Source of the DNA: SHLQ01 sp964610745 | Lineage (GTDB): Bacteria; Actinomycetota; Acidimicrobiia; Acidimicrobiales; SHLQ01 | Length of the DNA: 64,000 nucleotides | Assembly (NCBI GenBank): GCA_964610745.1 | Contig: CAZSYL010000014.1 | Span: 6,959 to 70,958 of the forward strand | Direction of reading: 5' to 3' | Part shown: positions 52,349 to 60,961 of the stretch, piece after piece | Layout of the letters: each line of letters starts with the position of its first letter | Position numbering within the stretch: position 1 is the stretch's first letter | Notes under the pieces: model-generated | Told to the model about the DNA's origin: nothing | Database searches by the model: none | The model's input: the letters and a program-made list of their open reading frames with translations, nothing else | Translations under genes and position numbers: made by a program

Positions 52349-52873
52349 CTAGAGGTTCTTGAGTTTGGCTACCGAGCGGAGGTTGCGGCCTGTCAAGACG
52401 GTGCCGGCTGCTTTTTCGAGTTGATCGACGGTGAGCTTCGACTTACTTTGGCCCTGGCCATAGGCCACGTACACGGCGCTCGTCGTGGCGGTGATTGTGT
52501 CGCCGAGATGTTTGGTCGGGTCGATGGTTTGTATCCCCGCAACATCTACTTCGCCGCGGGCGAAGTAGATGAGATGGATAGCCGGGTCGGCGTCACTGGG
52601 AAACGGGGCTTGAGCTTCGCGTTCGGCGATCATGTGCTGGGCGACAGGCACCGCAGGTACGTCGACGTCGAAGCGTTCGACCAACAGATTCTCGATTTCG
52701 TCTGCCAACGCATCCTCATCTAACTCGGTGTCGACAGCGATGTTCCCGCTCTGGATGTAGGTGGCGACGTCCTCGAAACCACCGTCGGCCAACGCCGATC
52801 GAAGCTCGGCCATCGGCACCTTGTTCCGCCCACTCACATTGATTCCTCGGAGCAGGATGATCATTCTGGTCAT
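52349..52873 (-). CDS. DUF1697-family protein
   Basis: This 174-residue protein starts MTRMIILLRGINVSGRNKVPMAELRSALADGGFEDVATYIQSGNI, which is diagnostic for DUF1697. The C-terminal TGRNLRSVAKL is also conserved. The fold is a double ferredoxin-like module of unknown function. It is divergent from the butyrobetaine hydroxylase gene by 71 bp, so the TetR-like operator there could affect both. Confidence 0.93.
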   Translation of the reverse strand: MTRMIILLRGINVSGRNKVPMAELRSALADGGFEDVATYIQSGNIAVDTELDEDALADEIENLLVERFDVDVPAVPVAQHMIAEREAQAPFPSDADPAIHLIYFARGEVDVAGIQTIDPTKHLGDTITATTSAVYVAYGQGQSKSKLTVDQLEKAAGTVLTGRNLRSVAKLKNL

Positions 52874-52919
52874 TGCATGATCTTCCCATTTTTCCTGAGT
52901 TACTGGTGGTTGAAATCAA

Positions 52920-52939
52920 AACTGAACGATCGTACAGTT
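52920..52939. promoter_or_regulatory. TetR-type operator before carnitine genes
   Basis: AACTGAACGATCGTACAGTT is a 20-bp palindrome with one mismatched pair around the core ACGATCGT. This resembles known TetR-family operators. It ends 5 bp before the ATG at 52945, where a bound repressor would block transcription or initiation of the carnitine operon. Confidence 0.7.
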
Positions 52940-52944
52940 CATCC

Positions 52945-54138
52945 ATGAGAGCGCTCCCGACGCCGGACTTCTACGACTACTCGTGGACTCCGATCGTGTC
53001 AGCCGAGATACGGGATCGATTCGTCGAAGTGATCTGGGGTGACGGATCGGTACTGACCGCCTTTGATTTGTGGCTCCGTGAGAACGCGGTCGACGCAGGT
53101 GGTGTTGACCTCGCCACACGAGAGGGTTTGTTTGATCCGGCCGAGCTCACCGACGATATTTCGATCCGCGCGGCGGTAGTGACCGACGATGGAGCGCTCG
53201 AAGTCACCTTTGCTCCCAACGGCGTCGTCGCGACCTATCACCCAGGTTGGTTGCGCCATGTGGCCGACGGCAACCACTCGCCGTCGAGTTGGCTACCCAC
53301 GCCGATCCCTTGGACGTCGGAGACCTTCTCGGAACCACCGACCCACGACGGCAGTTTGGTACTCACGGACGATTCAGTGTTCGGGATGTGGTTGGACGAT
53401 CTGATTCGTTTCGGAATATCCCGACTGCGGGGCTGCCCGCTCGATCATGATTTCCATGGTCAGCTCGCCGCTCGAGTCGGCGCCATTCGAGACACCAACT
53501 TCGGGCCTATCTGGGACGTCAAAGCGGACATCACTCTGGCGGGGAGCGATGACACCAACTCCACTGCGAACACGAACCTCCGGCTCGGTCCGCACACCGA
53601 CCTGCCAACCCGTGAGACTCCTCCGGGGTTTCAATTCTTGCACTGCGTGCTGAACGAAGCCGGTGGTGGCAACTCGACGATGGCTGACGGTGCAGCTGTG
53701 GTCGAGGCGATACAGAGCGAACATCCCGAGGATTACGAAGCTTTGACCACGCTCAAATGGGTCTTCTTCAACCGCGGTCCGAATATTGATCACCGTTGGT
53801 CGGGTCCGTTCATCGACCTCGGAGTCGAAGGCTCGCCGCTGACACTCCGTGCGTTCTACCCGGTGCGCGCGTTTCCGGACATGGCACCCGATGATCAACC
53901 CCGCGCCTACGCGGCGATGCGACGATTCAGCGAGATGGCGGCGAGCAGCCGTTTTCAGATCGATTATCCATTTCAGCCCGGAGACCTTGTCGGTTTCGAC
54001 AACCGGCGTATTCTCCACGGACGGGATTCGTTTGAGTCGGGTGGGCGTCGCCACTTGCGCGGCATGTATATCGACCAGGACGAAGTCCGATCAACGGCTC
54101 GAGTGATCAGCCGTCGCTTGGCAAACACGCACACGTAA
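52945..54138 (+). CDS. Gamma-butyrobetaine hydroxylase (Fe/2-oxoglutarate dioxygenase)
   Basis: This is a 397-residue protein. The N-terminal DUF971/GBBH-like domain (residues 14-95) is followed by a TauD/TfdA dioxygenase fold. Iron ligands are His217 and Asp219 in GPHTDLP and the distal His358 in RRILHGRDSF, followed by the 2-oxoglutarate-binding Arg in the RRHLRG segment. It hydroxylates gamma-butyrobetaine to L-carnitine. Two carnitine-degrading genes follow directly, which supports this over other dioxygenase roles. The ATG at 52945 is preferred to one at 52873. Confidence 0.9.
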   Translation: MRALPTPDFYDYSWTPIVSAEIRDRFVEVIWGDGSVLTAFDLWLRENAVDAGGVDLATREGLFDPAELTDDISIRAAVVTDDGALEVTFAPNGVVATYHPGWLRHVADGNHSPSSWLPTPIPWTSETFSEPPTHDGSLVLTDDSVFGMWLDDLIRFGISRLRGCPLDHDFHGQLAARVGAIRDTNFGPIWDVKADITLAGSDDTNSTANTNLRLGPHTDLPTRETPPGFQFLHCVLNEAGGGNSTMADGAAVVEAIQSEHPEDYEALTTLKWVFFNRGPNIDHRWSGPFIDLGVEGSPLTLRAFYPVRAFPDMAPDDQPRAYAAMRRFSEMAASSRFQIDYPFQPGDLVGFDNRRILHGRDSFESGGRRHLRGMYIDQDEVRSTARVISRRLANTHT

Positions 54139-54185
54139 CACATTCCACACGGACCTCGACCCGAGGCTTCGACGAGAGAGAGCTC

Positions 54186-55085
54186 ATGCCAAAGATCCAT
54201 GACGGCGTCTTCATCACCTGCGCAGTAACCGGCGGCGGGCTAACCACGCACAAGTCAGACAAAGTTCCAATTACGCCCGAACAGATCGCCGATGCCTGCA
54301 TCGAGGCCGCTCAGCAAGGCGCTGCCATTGCACACATCCACGTCCGCGAAGACGACGGGTCAGCGTCTCGGTCGCTTGAGAAGTACGCCGAAGTTGTGGA
54401 GCGAGTGCGTGCCAGCGACACCGACGTCGTCATCAACCTGACGGCGGGGATGGGTGGCGACCTGGTGCTCGGCAACGTTGAGCAGCCACTTCCGCCATCG
54501 ATCGAGGGCACGGACATCGTCGGCGCGACGGAGCGGGTCGAACATGTCCGAGCGCTGCGACCTGAGATCTGCACGCTCGACTGCGGGACGATGAATTTCG
54601 GCGAAGGCGACTATGTCATGACCAACACCACCGGTCAGCTCGAAGAGATGGCCCGACAGATGATCGAGATTGGAGCGCGGATCGAGATTGAAGCGTTTGA
54701 TACCGGCCACCTTGCTCATGCCAAGGATCTGGTAGCACGAGGCATCATCCCCGAGCCGGTGATGGTGCAGCTGTGCATGGGGATCCCATGGGGAGCGCCC
54801 GACGACCTCAACACCTTCATGGCAATGCGCAACAACATGCCCGACGACTGGACCTTCTCAGCCTTCAGTATTGGGCGGAACCAGCTCAAGTACGTGTCAC
54901 TCGCAGCTATGGCTGGGGGCAACGTACGTGTGGGTCTTGAGGACAACATCTACTTGTCGCGTGGTGTGCTCGCCACGAACGGTCAGCTGGTCGACCGTGC
55001 CCGCACGATCCTCGAAGCGCAGAACTACAACATCTTGACGCCAGCCCAGGTGCGCGAGAACCTCCAGCTCACCAAGCACGGGTAG
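54186..55085 (+). CDS. BKACE (DUF849) beta-keto acid cleavage enzyme, probably dehydrocarnitine
   Basis: This 299-residue TIM barrel has zinc ligands His50 and His52 in HIHVR, the acidic residue in VGLEDN near residue 258, and INLTAGMGGD. BKACE enzymes condense a beta-keto acid with acetyl-CoA and split it. The dehydrocarnitine-specific group gives betainyl-CoA and acetoacetate. Its place between butyrobetaine hydroxylase and a carnitine-dehydrogenase-like gene points to dehydrocarnitine. Confidence 0.9.
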   Translation: MPKIHDGVFITCAVTGGGLTTHKSDKVPITPEQIADACIEAAQQGAAIAHIHVREDDGSASRSLEKYAEVVERVRASDTDVVINLTAGMGGDLVLGNVEQPLPPSIEGTDIVGATERVEHVRALRPEICTLDCGTMNFGEGDYVMTNTTGQLEEMARQMIEIGARIEIEAFDTGHLAHAKDLVARGIIPEPVMVQLCMGIPWGAPDDLNTFMAMRNNMPDDWTFSAFSIGRNQLKYVSLAAMAGGNVRVGLEDNIYLSRGVLATNGQLVDRARTILEAQNYNILTPAQVRENLQLTKHG

Positions 55086-55099
55086 GGCTTCTGGAGATC

Positions 55100-56101
55100 A
55101 TGGAAAAACCAACTGAGTTCACATCGATACGGATCGAACGCGCCGCCGTCGTCGGCTGCGGCGTGATCGGCGCAGCCTGGGCGAGCCGAATGTTGTTGAG
55201 TGGTGTCAATGTTGCTGTCAGCGACCCGTCGCCGGAAGCTGAAGCCATTCTCACCGACGTCATGGCTAACGCGGTCGCGGCCTGGGATGACCTCGGTCTG
55301 CCTACGGCCAGCCGAGGCGAGTATCGAATGGCTGAGTCGATCGCAGATGCGGTGACCGACGCGCAGTTCATCCAGGAGAGCGTGCCGGAGCGGCCCGAGG
55401 TTAAGGCGTCGGTTCTTGCTGAGATCGAAACGGCTGCTCCAATCGACACGATCATTGGATCGTCGACTTCGGGTATCCGTGCAACCGTCATGGCCGAGAC
55501 GATGATCCATCCCGAACGGCTCGTCGTGGGTCACCCGTACAATCCCGTCTACCTCCTGCCGGTCGTCGAGGTCGTGGGCGGCGAAAAGACGCCTATCGAG
55601 ATCGTGCGCCGCGCACAAGGAATCTATGCAGGCATCGGAATGAAGCCGGTGCATGTACGGGTGGACATCGACGCGTTCATCGGTGACCGTTTGCTCGAAG
55701 CGCTTTGGCGCGAGGCATTGTGGTTGGTGAACGACGGAGTCGCCACCACCGAGGAGATCGACGACATCATGACCCACGGCTTTGGCTTGCGGTGGGCGCA
55801 GATGGGTCTCTTTGAGACCTACCGAGTAGCCGGTGGGACGGGCGGCTTTAAACACTTTATGGATCAGTTCGGCCCAACCCTCGACTGGCCATATAGCAAG
55901 CTCACGGATACTCCTGAGTACACCCCTGAGCTCGTTGACACGATCGTGGATCAGAGCAACGAACAGTCAGGAATGCACGATGTGCGCGAGTTGGAACGAA
56001 TCCGTGATCGAAACGTCGTCGGGTTTCTCAAAGTGCTTGAGGCGAACAAGTGGGGTGCTGGAAATGCGATCGCTGCGCACCGCAGACTCGAACGCGACTA
56101 G
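55100..56101 (+). CDS. L-carnitine dehydrogenase (3-hydroxyacyl-CoA dehydrogenase family)
   Basis: This is a 333-residue protein. NAD motif VVGCGVIGAAWASRM has Gly19, Gly21 and Gly24. The catalytic His is in VVGHPYNPVYLLPVVEVVGG, and the C-terminal helical domain contains FIGDRLLEALWREALWLV and MTHGFGLRWAQMG. The family oxidises the 3-hydroxyl of L-carnitine to 3-dehydrocarnitine. It lies 14 bp after the BKACE gene. The thioesterase domain often fused to this enzyme is absent here. Confidence 0.9.
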   Translation: MEKPTEFTSIRIERAAVVGCGVIGAAWASRMLLSGVNVAVSDPSPEAEAILTDVMANAVAAWDDLGLPTASRGEYRMAESIADAVTDAQFIQESVPERPEVKASVLAEIETAAPIDTIIGSSTSGIRATVMAETMIHPERLVVGHPYNPVYLLPVVEVVGGEKTPIEIVRRAQGIYAGIGMKPVHVRVDIDAFIGDRLLEALWREALWLVNDGVATTEEIDDIMTHGFGLRWAQMGLFETYRVAGGTGGFKHFMDQFGPTLDWPYSKLTDTPEYTPELVDTIVDQSNEQSGMHDVRELERIRDRNVVGFLKVLEANKWGAGNAIAAHRRLERD

Positions 56102-56181
56102 TGAGAAACAGCTCCTAAGAGCGGGCTAAGAGCTTGGATGAGCCTGCGTTGCGACCAGTTTCGGAAACTACCGTCTCTGGT

Positions 56182-56976
56182 ATGCGTAAGGTTGTTGTTC
56201 CCGCTCTTGTCTCGCTCTCGTTGCTCGCAGCAGCGTGTGGTGATTCGGGCACTGACACGTTTGGACCCGGTGTGGGCGATTCCTCAGAACAGGCCAGTGC
56301 GCCGATCGATATCGATGTCTCAGATCTCGCTTTGACTCCCGGCGCGACCGAGGAGGGCTCGGTCGACATCGCCGGGACGACGATCGACTATGTCGTTTCG
56401 GTACCTGATGGATTCGAACCTGGTGACACCGCACCGGTGCTACTGGCGCTCCCGCCCGGCGGCCAGGGTCTCGACCTTGCGAGAGGCACCGTCGAGCAGG
56501 TCTACGCCAACGAGGCGCAGCGGCTTGGATGGGTGGTGGTCAGCCCGGCAGCCCCCGATGGCGTGCTGTATTTCAACGGCTCGGAAGAACTGCTTCCGGG
56601 CTTCGTCGATTGGATCGAGGCGTGGGTGACGCCCGAAGGGGGAGCGCCCCATGTTGCTGGGATCAGTAACGGAGGCATCAGCGCCTTCCGGTATGCCACC
56701 CAGAATCCTGATCGGACACTGTCGGTCATCACGCTTCCCGGCTTTCCCCGCGGTGAGGCCGATCGTGCAGCGCTCGACGGCCTCACCGGCGTTCCAGTCC
56801 GGATGTACGTCGGGGGTACCGACACCAGTTGGATACCTCCAGCCGAAGATGCGGTGGCTTCACTCCAGTCCTTTGGCGGCGATGCCGAACTCCAGATATT
56901 CGCCGGAGAGGGACACGGAATCGCCTCCACCTCCGACGGCACCCTTATCTTCGAACAGCTCGAGAGCTTCCGCTAG
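56182..56976 (+). CDS. Secreted lipoprotein alpha/beta hydrolase (esterase/depolymerase-like)
   Basis: This is a 264-residue protein. Signal peptide and lipobox LLAAACG give a lipid-anchored Cys at residue 19, followed by an acidic linker. The catalytic fold shows LLALPPGGQG (oxyanion), VAGISNGGISAF (Ser in GxSxG), RMYVGGTDTSW and the His in GEGHGI. It resembles polyhydroxybutyrate-depolymerase/feruloyl-esterase-like proteins. The ATG at 56182 begins the signal peptide. An ATG at 56134 would put residues before it. Confidence 0.85.
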   Translation: MRKVVVPALVSLSLLAAACGDSGTDTFGPGVGDSSEQASAPIDIDVSDLALTPGATEEGSVDIAGTTIDYVVSVPDGFEPGDTAPVLLALPPGGQGLDLARGTVEQVYANEAQRLGWVVVSPAAPDGVLYFNGSEELLPGFVDWIEAWVTPEGGAPHVAGISNGGISAFRYATQNPDRTLSVITLPGFPRGEADRAALDGLTGVPVRMYVGGTDTSWIPPAEDAVASLQSFGGDAELQIFAGEGHGIASTSDGTLIFEQLESFR

Positions 56977-56984
56977 GCCGCCCC

Positions 56985-57210
56985 GCGTTGGGGTCAGGTC
57001 TCATCTTCACCCATCTCGCGTTGGGGTCAGGTCTCATCTTCACTCAACCGTTGATTTTTGAACGAGAGTTCTCCGGTGGTAGCAGGGCGCTGATAGTCCA
57101 CCACCGTCATCGACGGTGGTCGAACACCGCAAATACAGCAGCCGAATGCGATGAAGTGAAAGTGAGACCTGACCCCACGAGATTTTGCGTGAAAGTGAGA
57201 CCTGACCCCA
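56985..57210. repeat. Palindromic REP/MITE-like element with four 22-26-bp copies
   Basis: Two direct copies of GTTGGGGTCAGGTCTCATCT type sequence start at 56985 and 57018. Two inverted copies (GTGAAAGTGAGACCTGACCC type) start at 57156 and 57189. Both pairs are spaced exactly 33 bp. A hairpin CCACCGTC-ATC-GACGGTGG (57101-57119) lies between them. The arrangement resembles a bacterial interspersed mosaic or a small inverted-repeat element mobilised by a transposase elsewhere. No transposase gene is inside. Confidence 0.85.
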
Positions 57211-57225
57211 TAAGGGCTGACGAAG

Positions 57226-57843
57226 TTATTCGGGGCGTTCGCCGAAGTCTGGACCGACGGTCCTGGTGCGCTTGAGCTCCCAGAAACCGTCCATCGTCGC
57301 CATGGTCACCATGGCATCCCACAGCGCGAGGCCTTCTTCGCCCTCTGGTTTGCGACTGATGACGGGACCGAAGATTCCGGCCTTTTCGCCGTCCTCCTTC
57401 TCGAACGCCAGAATCGGCGTGCCGACGTCATTTCCGACGAGTTCGAGACCGAGGTCCATCTTCTCTCGGATAACGGCATCCCATGACTCGTCGTCGAACG
57501 CTGAGGCATACGAAGTGTCCATGTCGGCGGCTTCGAGGATCTCCTCGACGGGTGCATAGAGCTTTTCGTCGTGGTGGATGAACGTTGCGGCCTTCCAGTA
57601 GAAGCGACCCGCAGCCTCGTTGTCCTCGGCCGCGTTGATGGCTTCGAACACCCGGAGGAGCTTATGGGTGTACTGGACTGGTTCGAAGTAGTCAGAGTCT
57701 TCTGGAGGCTCGTTCTTGAACAACAAGCTGATTGGTTGCCAGGTGATGTTCAGATCACGTTCTGGCTTCACTACGTCGACGGCCCAACGAGCCGTCACCC
57801 AGCACCATGGTCAAATAGGGTCTACCCACTTTTCAATGTTCAT
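57226..57843 (-). CDS. Selenocysteine-containing mycothiol-nitroreductase/DsbA-family protein
   Basis: This is a 205-residue protein if the TGA at 57811-57813 is read as Sec11. The start is MNIEKWVDPIUPWCWVTARW. In the family of Rv2466c (thioredoxin fold, DsbA-like) this place reads FDPxCPWxW, so the TGA replaces the nucleophilic Cys and Cys14 remains as partner. The C-terminal half matches too: VGNDVGTPILAF, GIFGPVISRKPEGEEGLALWD and ELKRTRTVGPDF. A hairpin follows the TGA (57778-57796). If decoding started at the GTG after the TGA (57798) the protein would lack its active site. Its start is only 17 bp from the divergent UGSC gene. Confidence 0.87.
57778..57796 (-). promoter_or_regulatory. 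Candidate bacterial SECIS for the DsbA-family gene
   Basis: On the minus strand GACGGC(T) pairs with (G)GCCGTC, leaving the apical loop CGTTG. The loop G lies 23 nt past the TGA. Bacterial SECIS elements have a G in the first two loop positions at 16-37 nt from the TGA, which fits. Confidence 0.7.
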
Positions 57844-57860
57844 TTTCTGACCATAGCGTC

Positions 57861-59609
57861 ATGTGTATGGAATCGCAGTATGCGGTCGTCTGGCCGAAGT
57901 CTCCGCTCGGCGTGCAGCACCAACGCCAAGCACCACGACTCGAGACGCTCGATGGGAAACGTATTGCGTTTTTGTGGGACTACCTGTTTCGCGGCGACGA
58001 ACTCTTCCCGATTCTCGCAACAGAACTCGAAGGGCGATTCGACGATGTCGAGATCCTGAGTTTCGAAGAAATCGGCAACCTGCACGGCTTCGATGAGAAG
58101 GAGAAACTCGGCCGCCTGCCAGACGATCTCCGCAGCCGTGGGGTCGATGCCGTTGTCTCAGGGATGGGTTGTTGAGGCAGTTGTACGCCCGCCGTGATGC
58201 GGGCCGCAATCGCAGCGGAAACGGCCGGGATCCCCTCGGTCTCGATCGTCTGCGAGGGCTTTGCTGGCCAGGCATACGCCACGGGACGAGGCTATGGCTT
58301 TGATGACATAGCGCTAGCGGAGACGATTGGCCACGTCGATGCGCAGAGCACCGAGGCGATGGTCTCCAACTTTCTGGAATCCACCGTCGATCAGGTCATT
58401 CGTGGTCTGATGACTGCTGACGACCAGGGCGACGGTAACTCCGTTTCGGCTGAGCCAGCAGCGCTCGATGTCGCCCTCTGCGGCTCGATCGATGAGATTA
58501 ACGTCGGCTTTCGAGAACGTGGTTGGACCGACGGGCATCCGGTCATTCCACCGTCGGTCGTTCGCGTTGAGACGTTCCTCGGAGAGTCAGGGCACGACCC
58601 GTGGAAGGTACTCGGTGTGGCGCCCTCGTCGGGTCGCGACGTGACCGTCTGGTCCATCGGTGTCAATGCGGTGATGGCGGGATGTGACCCGCAGCATCTA
58701 CCCGTCCTCATGGCGATCACCGAGGCGCTCCTCGACCCGACCTACGGTGCCGAGCACTCCGGCAACACCACTGGCGCTGATGCACTCGTGGTGCTCAGCG
58801 GTCCGACCGGCGCTGAGCTCGGCTTCAACCATGGAGCTGGTGCGCTACGCGAAGGCACACACGCGAACACGAGCGTGGGACGTTGGCTCCGTCTCTACCT
58901 CCGCAACGTGTTTGGGTTCACCGGCGACACGCTCGACAAGGCGACCTTTGGCAACTCGGCTCGAGTCGTGCTCGCCGAAGACAACGCGGCGCTCACCGAG
59001 ATCGGTTGGTCGTCGCTTGCCGAAGACCTTGGCACCGAGCCGGGAACAGACGCGATCTCGATCGCCAGATTGAACAGCGGCACGATTATCGGCAGCGTTT
59101 TTGGTTCGACCCCCGAAGAGATCGCTCCCTACCTCGGCAATGGCATTGCGCGCACCGCCGCCTGGGACCTGACCCACGTCTACGGCCTCGGCCATGACCA
59201 GTTTGCGCCTCTGCTGGTGCTGTCACCGATCTTGTCCCGCCTGTTCGCCAACGCTGGAATGTCGAAGGGTGACGTTTCGGAGATGCTCTTCGAACACGCC
59301 CGCATCCCGGCAGTGACCTTCGAATCGATGATCGGCCAGTGGAGCAACCTGACAGCGGGTCGTCGAACGTTGGTCGACCTTGTTGCCGATGGGCTAATCC
59401 CCGAGGTCTTCGCCGAATCGGACGACCCGGCCCGCCTGGTCCCTATCGTGACCCGCCCAGAACGACTGCTCATCGCAGTCGCTGGCGACCCCCATCGCAC
59501 GAACGCTTACGCGTTCAGCAACGACGGACCACACGGCTGGTGGACGACGAAACCAATCGACTTCGAGATAGCTACAGATCTGCTTTGTCAGGTACCTGAC
59601 CGAACCTGA
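57861..59609 (+). CDS. UGSC-family selenoprotein
   Basis: This is a 582-residue protein when the TGA at 58173-58175 is read as Sec105. The frame is the same on both sides and the junction reads SGMGCUGSCTPAVM, giving the exact UGSC motif that names this family, known from marine metagenome selenoproteomes. N-terminal LDGKRIAFLWDYLFRGDELFPIL is typical. After the UGSC domain (to about residue 195) comes a domain of about 390 residues starting GWTDGHPVIPPSVVRVE, of unknown function. A candidate SECIS hairpin follows the TGA. It is presumably a redox enzyme. Its 3' end overlaps the convergent decarboxylase by 22 bp. Confidence 0.93.
58187..58204 (+). promoter_or_regulatory. Candidate bacterial SECIS for the UGSC gene
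   Basis: GCCCGC (58187-58192) pairs perfectly with GCGGGC (58199-58204), with apical loop CGTGAT. The loop G is 19 nt past the TGA. Both this loop and that of the DsbA-family gene begin CGT. Confidence 0.75.
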
Positions 59610-60790
59610 TCGGCAGCGGTTCTGGCCGCGTGCAATACGAGCTGAGGGTCGGCCATGGGGTTCGCCGCGACCGATCGGAGCCACGGCTCACCGTGGACGA
59701 GCGTTGTTGAGATGAACGCATCGGAGGCGAGGTTGGCTTTGGTGTCGTCTGGCGAAACCGTCTCATGTCGCCAGCACAACACCCCTGCGTTCGGCGCGGA
59801 GCGAACCACAAAGTCAGGGCTAGCCACGACAAGCTCGTACATCTCGTACGCGAGTGCCATCGACTGATCGAGCATGTCCGCAATGCCATTGCGTCCGTAT
59901 GCCAGAAGCGTCGCCAAGAGCGGTGCCGCGGTTGCGCCATGAGAGCCCAGCAGGCCAACATTGGGCACCTCGAGATAGGCGCCATCAACGCTGATCGACG
60001 CGTGTGCAGCTTCGTGGTTCGCGAACAGAACCATCGCCGACTCTTTGGGTTGGAACAGCCACTTGTGAGCAGATACCGAGACACTGTCGAAACTCTCGAT
60101 GCCATCGAGGAGATGGCCGTGACGTTGGCTCAGTCGAAGCGGACCAGCCCAGGCTGCATCCGCGTGACGCCATCGTGCCGAGTTGGCTGCGTCGAGCGGC
60201 TCGATGTCACCTGTGCTCGTCGTGCCGGCGGTAACGACGGCAACACTTGTCGAGATATCGCCGGGGTTGTTCCAATCAGCAACCGAGCGGAACGGCATCC
60301 CGAGGAGGTGTGCGGCTTTGCGAATGCTGAGGTGCGCCTGCTCGCTCGCTACGACCTCGGTTGCGCCGGCTTCGCGCGCAGCCCAAATCGCGGTCAGGTT
60401 CGCCACGGTTGAGCCAGGGGTGAGATGACCGCCCGACATGGCGAAGAGCGGTGCGAGCCAGTTGATGACCCGCTGTTCGACCTCGCGCGCAAGCGGTGCA
60501 GTATCGGGGTGTAGGAGGTTCTGGTTGCGACTTGCCGTCCACATCGATGCTGCCCAGCTGACCCACGGCGTGGGTGGATCCATGTGTGCAAAGAAGCCGG
60601 GTGCTCCAAGATCCCGCGCCCCACCGAGTACAGCCGGGGCCAGCGTTTGAAGGGCCGTTAGCGGACCGTCGCCGTTCTCGGGAAACGTGTCTGGAAGGTT
60701 ATGGAGGCCAACGCTGTCGAACTGCTGGAAGAGTGCCTCGACCGACCAGGCCAAACCATCACGGTCGGGCTCGAAGGCGAAGGCATCCAT
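59588..60790 (-). CDS. PLP-dependent group II amino-acid decarboxylase
   Basis: This 400-residue fold-type I enzyme has HADAAWAGP (Asp binding the pyridine N), the Lys that binds PLP in SVSVSAHKWLFQPKE, and TPGSTVANLTAIWAAREAG near residue 120. It resembles aromatic-L-amino-acid, glutamate and aspartate decarboxylases. The substrate is not clear. It lies between two selenoprotein genes, convergent with UGSC and divergent from glutathione peroxidase by 171 bp. It has no sign of selenium-specific function. Confidence 0.88.
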   Translation of the reverse strand: MDAFAFEPDRDGLAWSVEALFQQFDSVGLHNLPDTFPENGDGPLTALQTLAPAVLGGARDLGAPGFFAHMDPPTPWVSWAASMWTASRNQNLLHPDTAPLAREVEQRVINWLAPLFAMSGGHLTPGSTVANLTAIWAAREAGATEVVASEQAHLSIRKAAHLLGMPFRSVADWNNPGDISTSVAVVTAGTTSTGDIEPLDAANSARWRHADAAWAGPLRLSQRHGHLLDGIESFDSVSVSAHKWLFQPKESAMVLFANHEAAHASISVDGAYLEVPNVGLLGSHGATAAPLLATLLAYGRNGIADMLDQSMALAYEMYELVVASPDFVVRSAPNAGVLCWRHETVSPDDTKANLASDAFISTTLVHGEPWLRSVAANPMADPQLVLHAARTAADQVRSGT

Positions 60791-60961
60791 GATCTGACCC
60801 TACTTGGGCGGGTAGTCGAGAGGGCGCTCGAGCAAAGATCGCTAGTCGGGCCGCCACGCTCTCGGCAAGCCGGAACGGTTGTGTCGGGGAGGTCCGCCCT
60901 CCGCTCGGCAACTACCGCAATACTGACGGGTGAAGTGGCTGGCACGACAAGCGGAGCGAAC

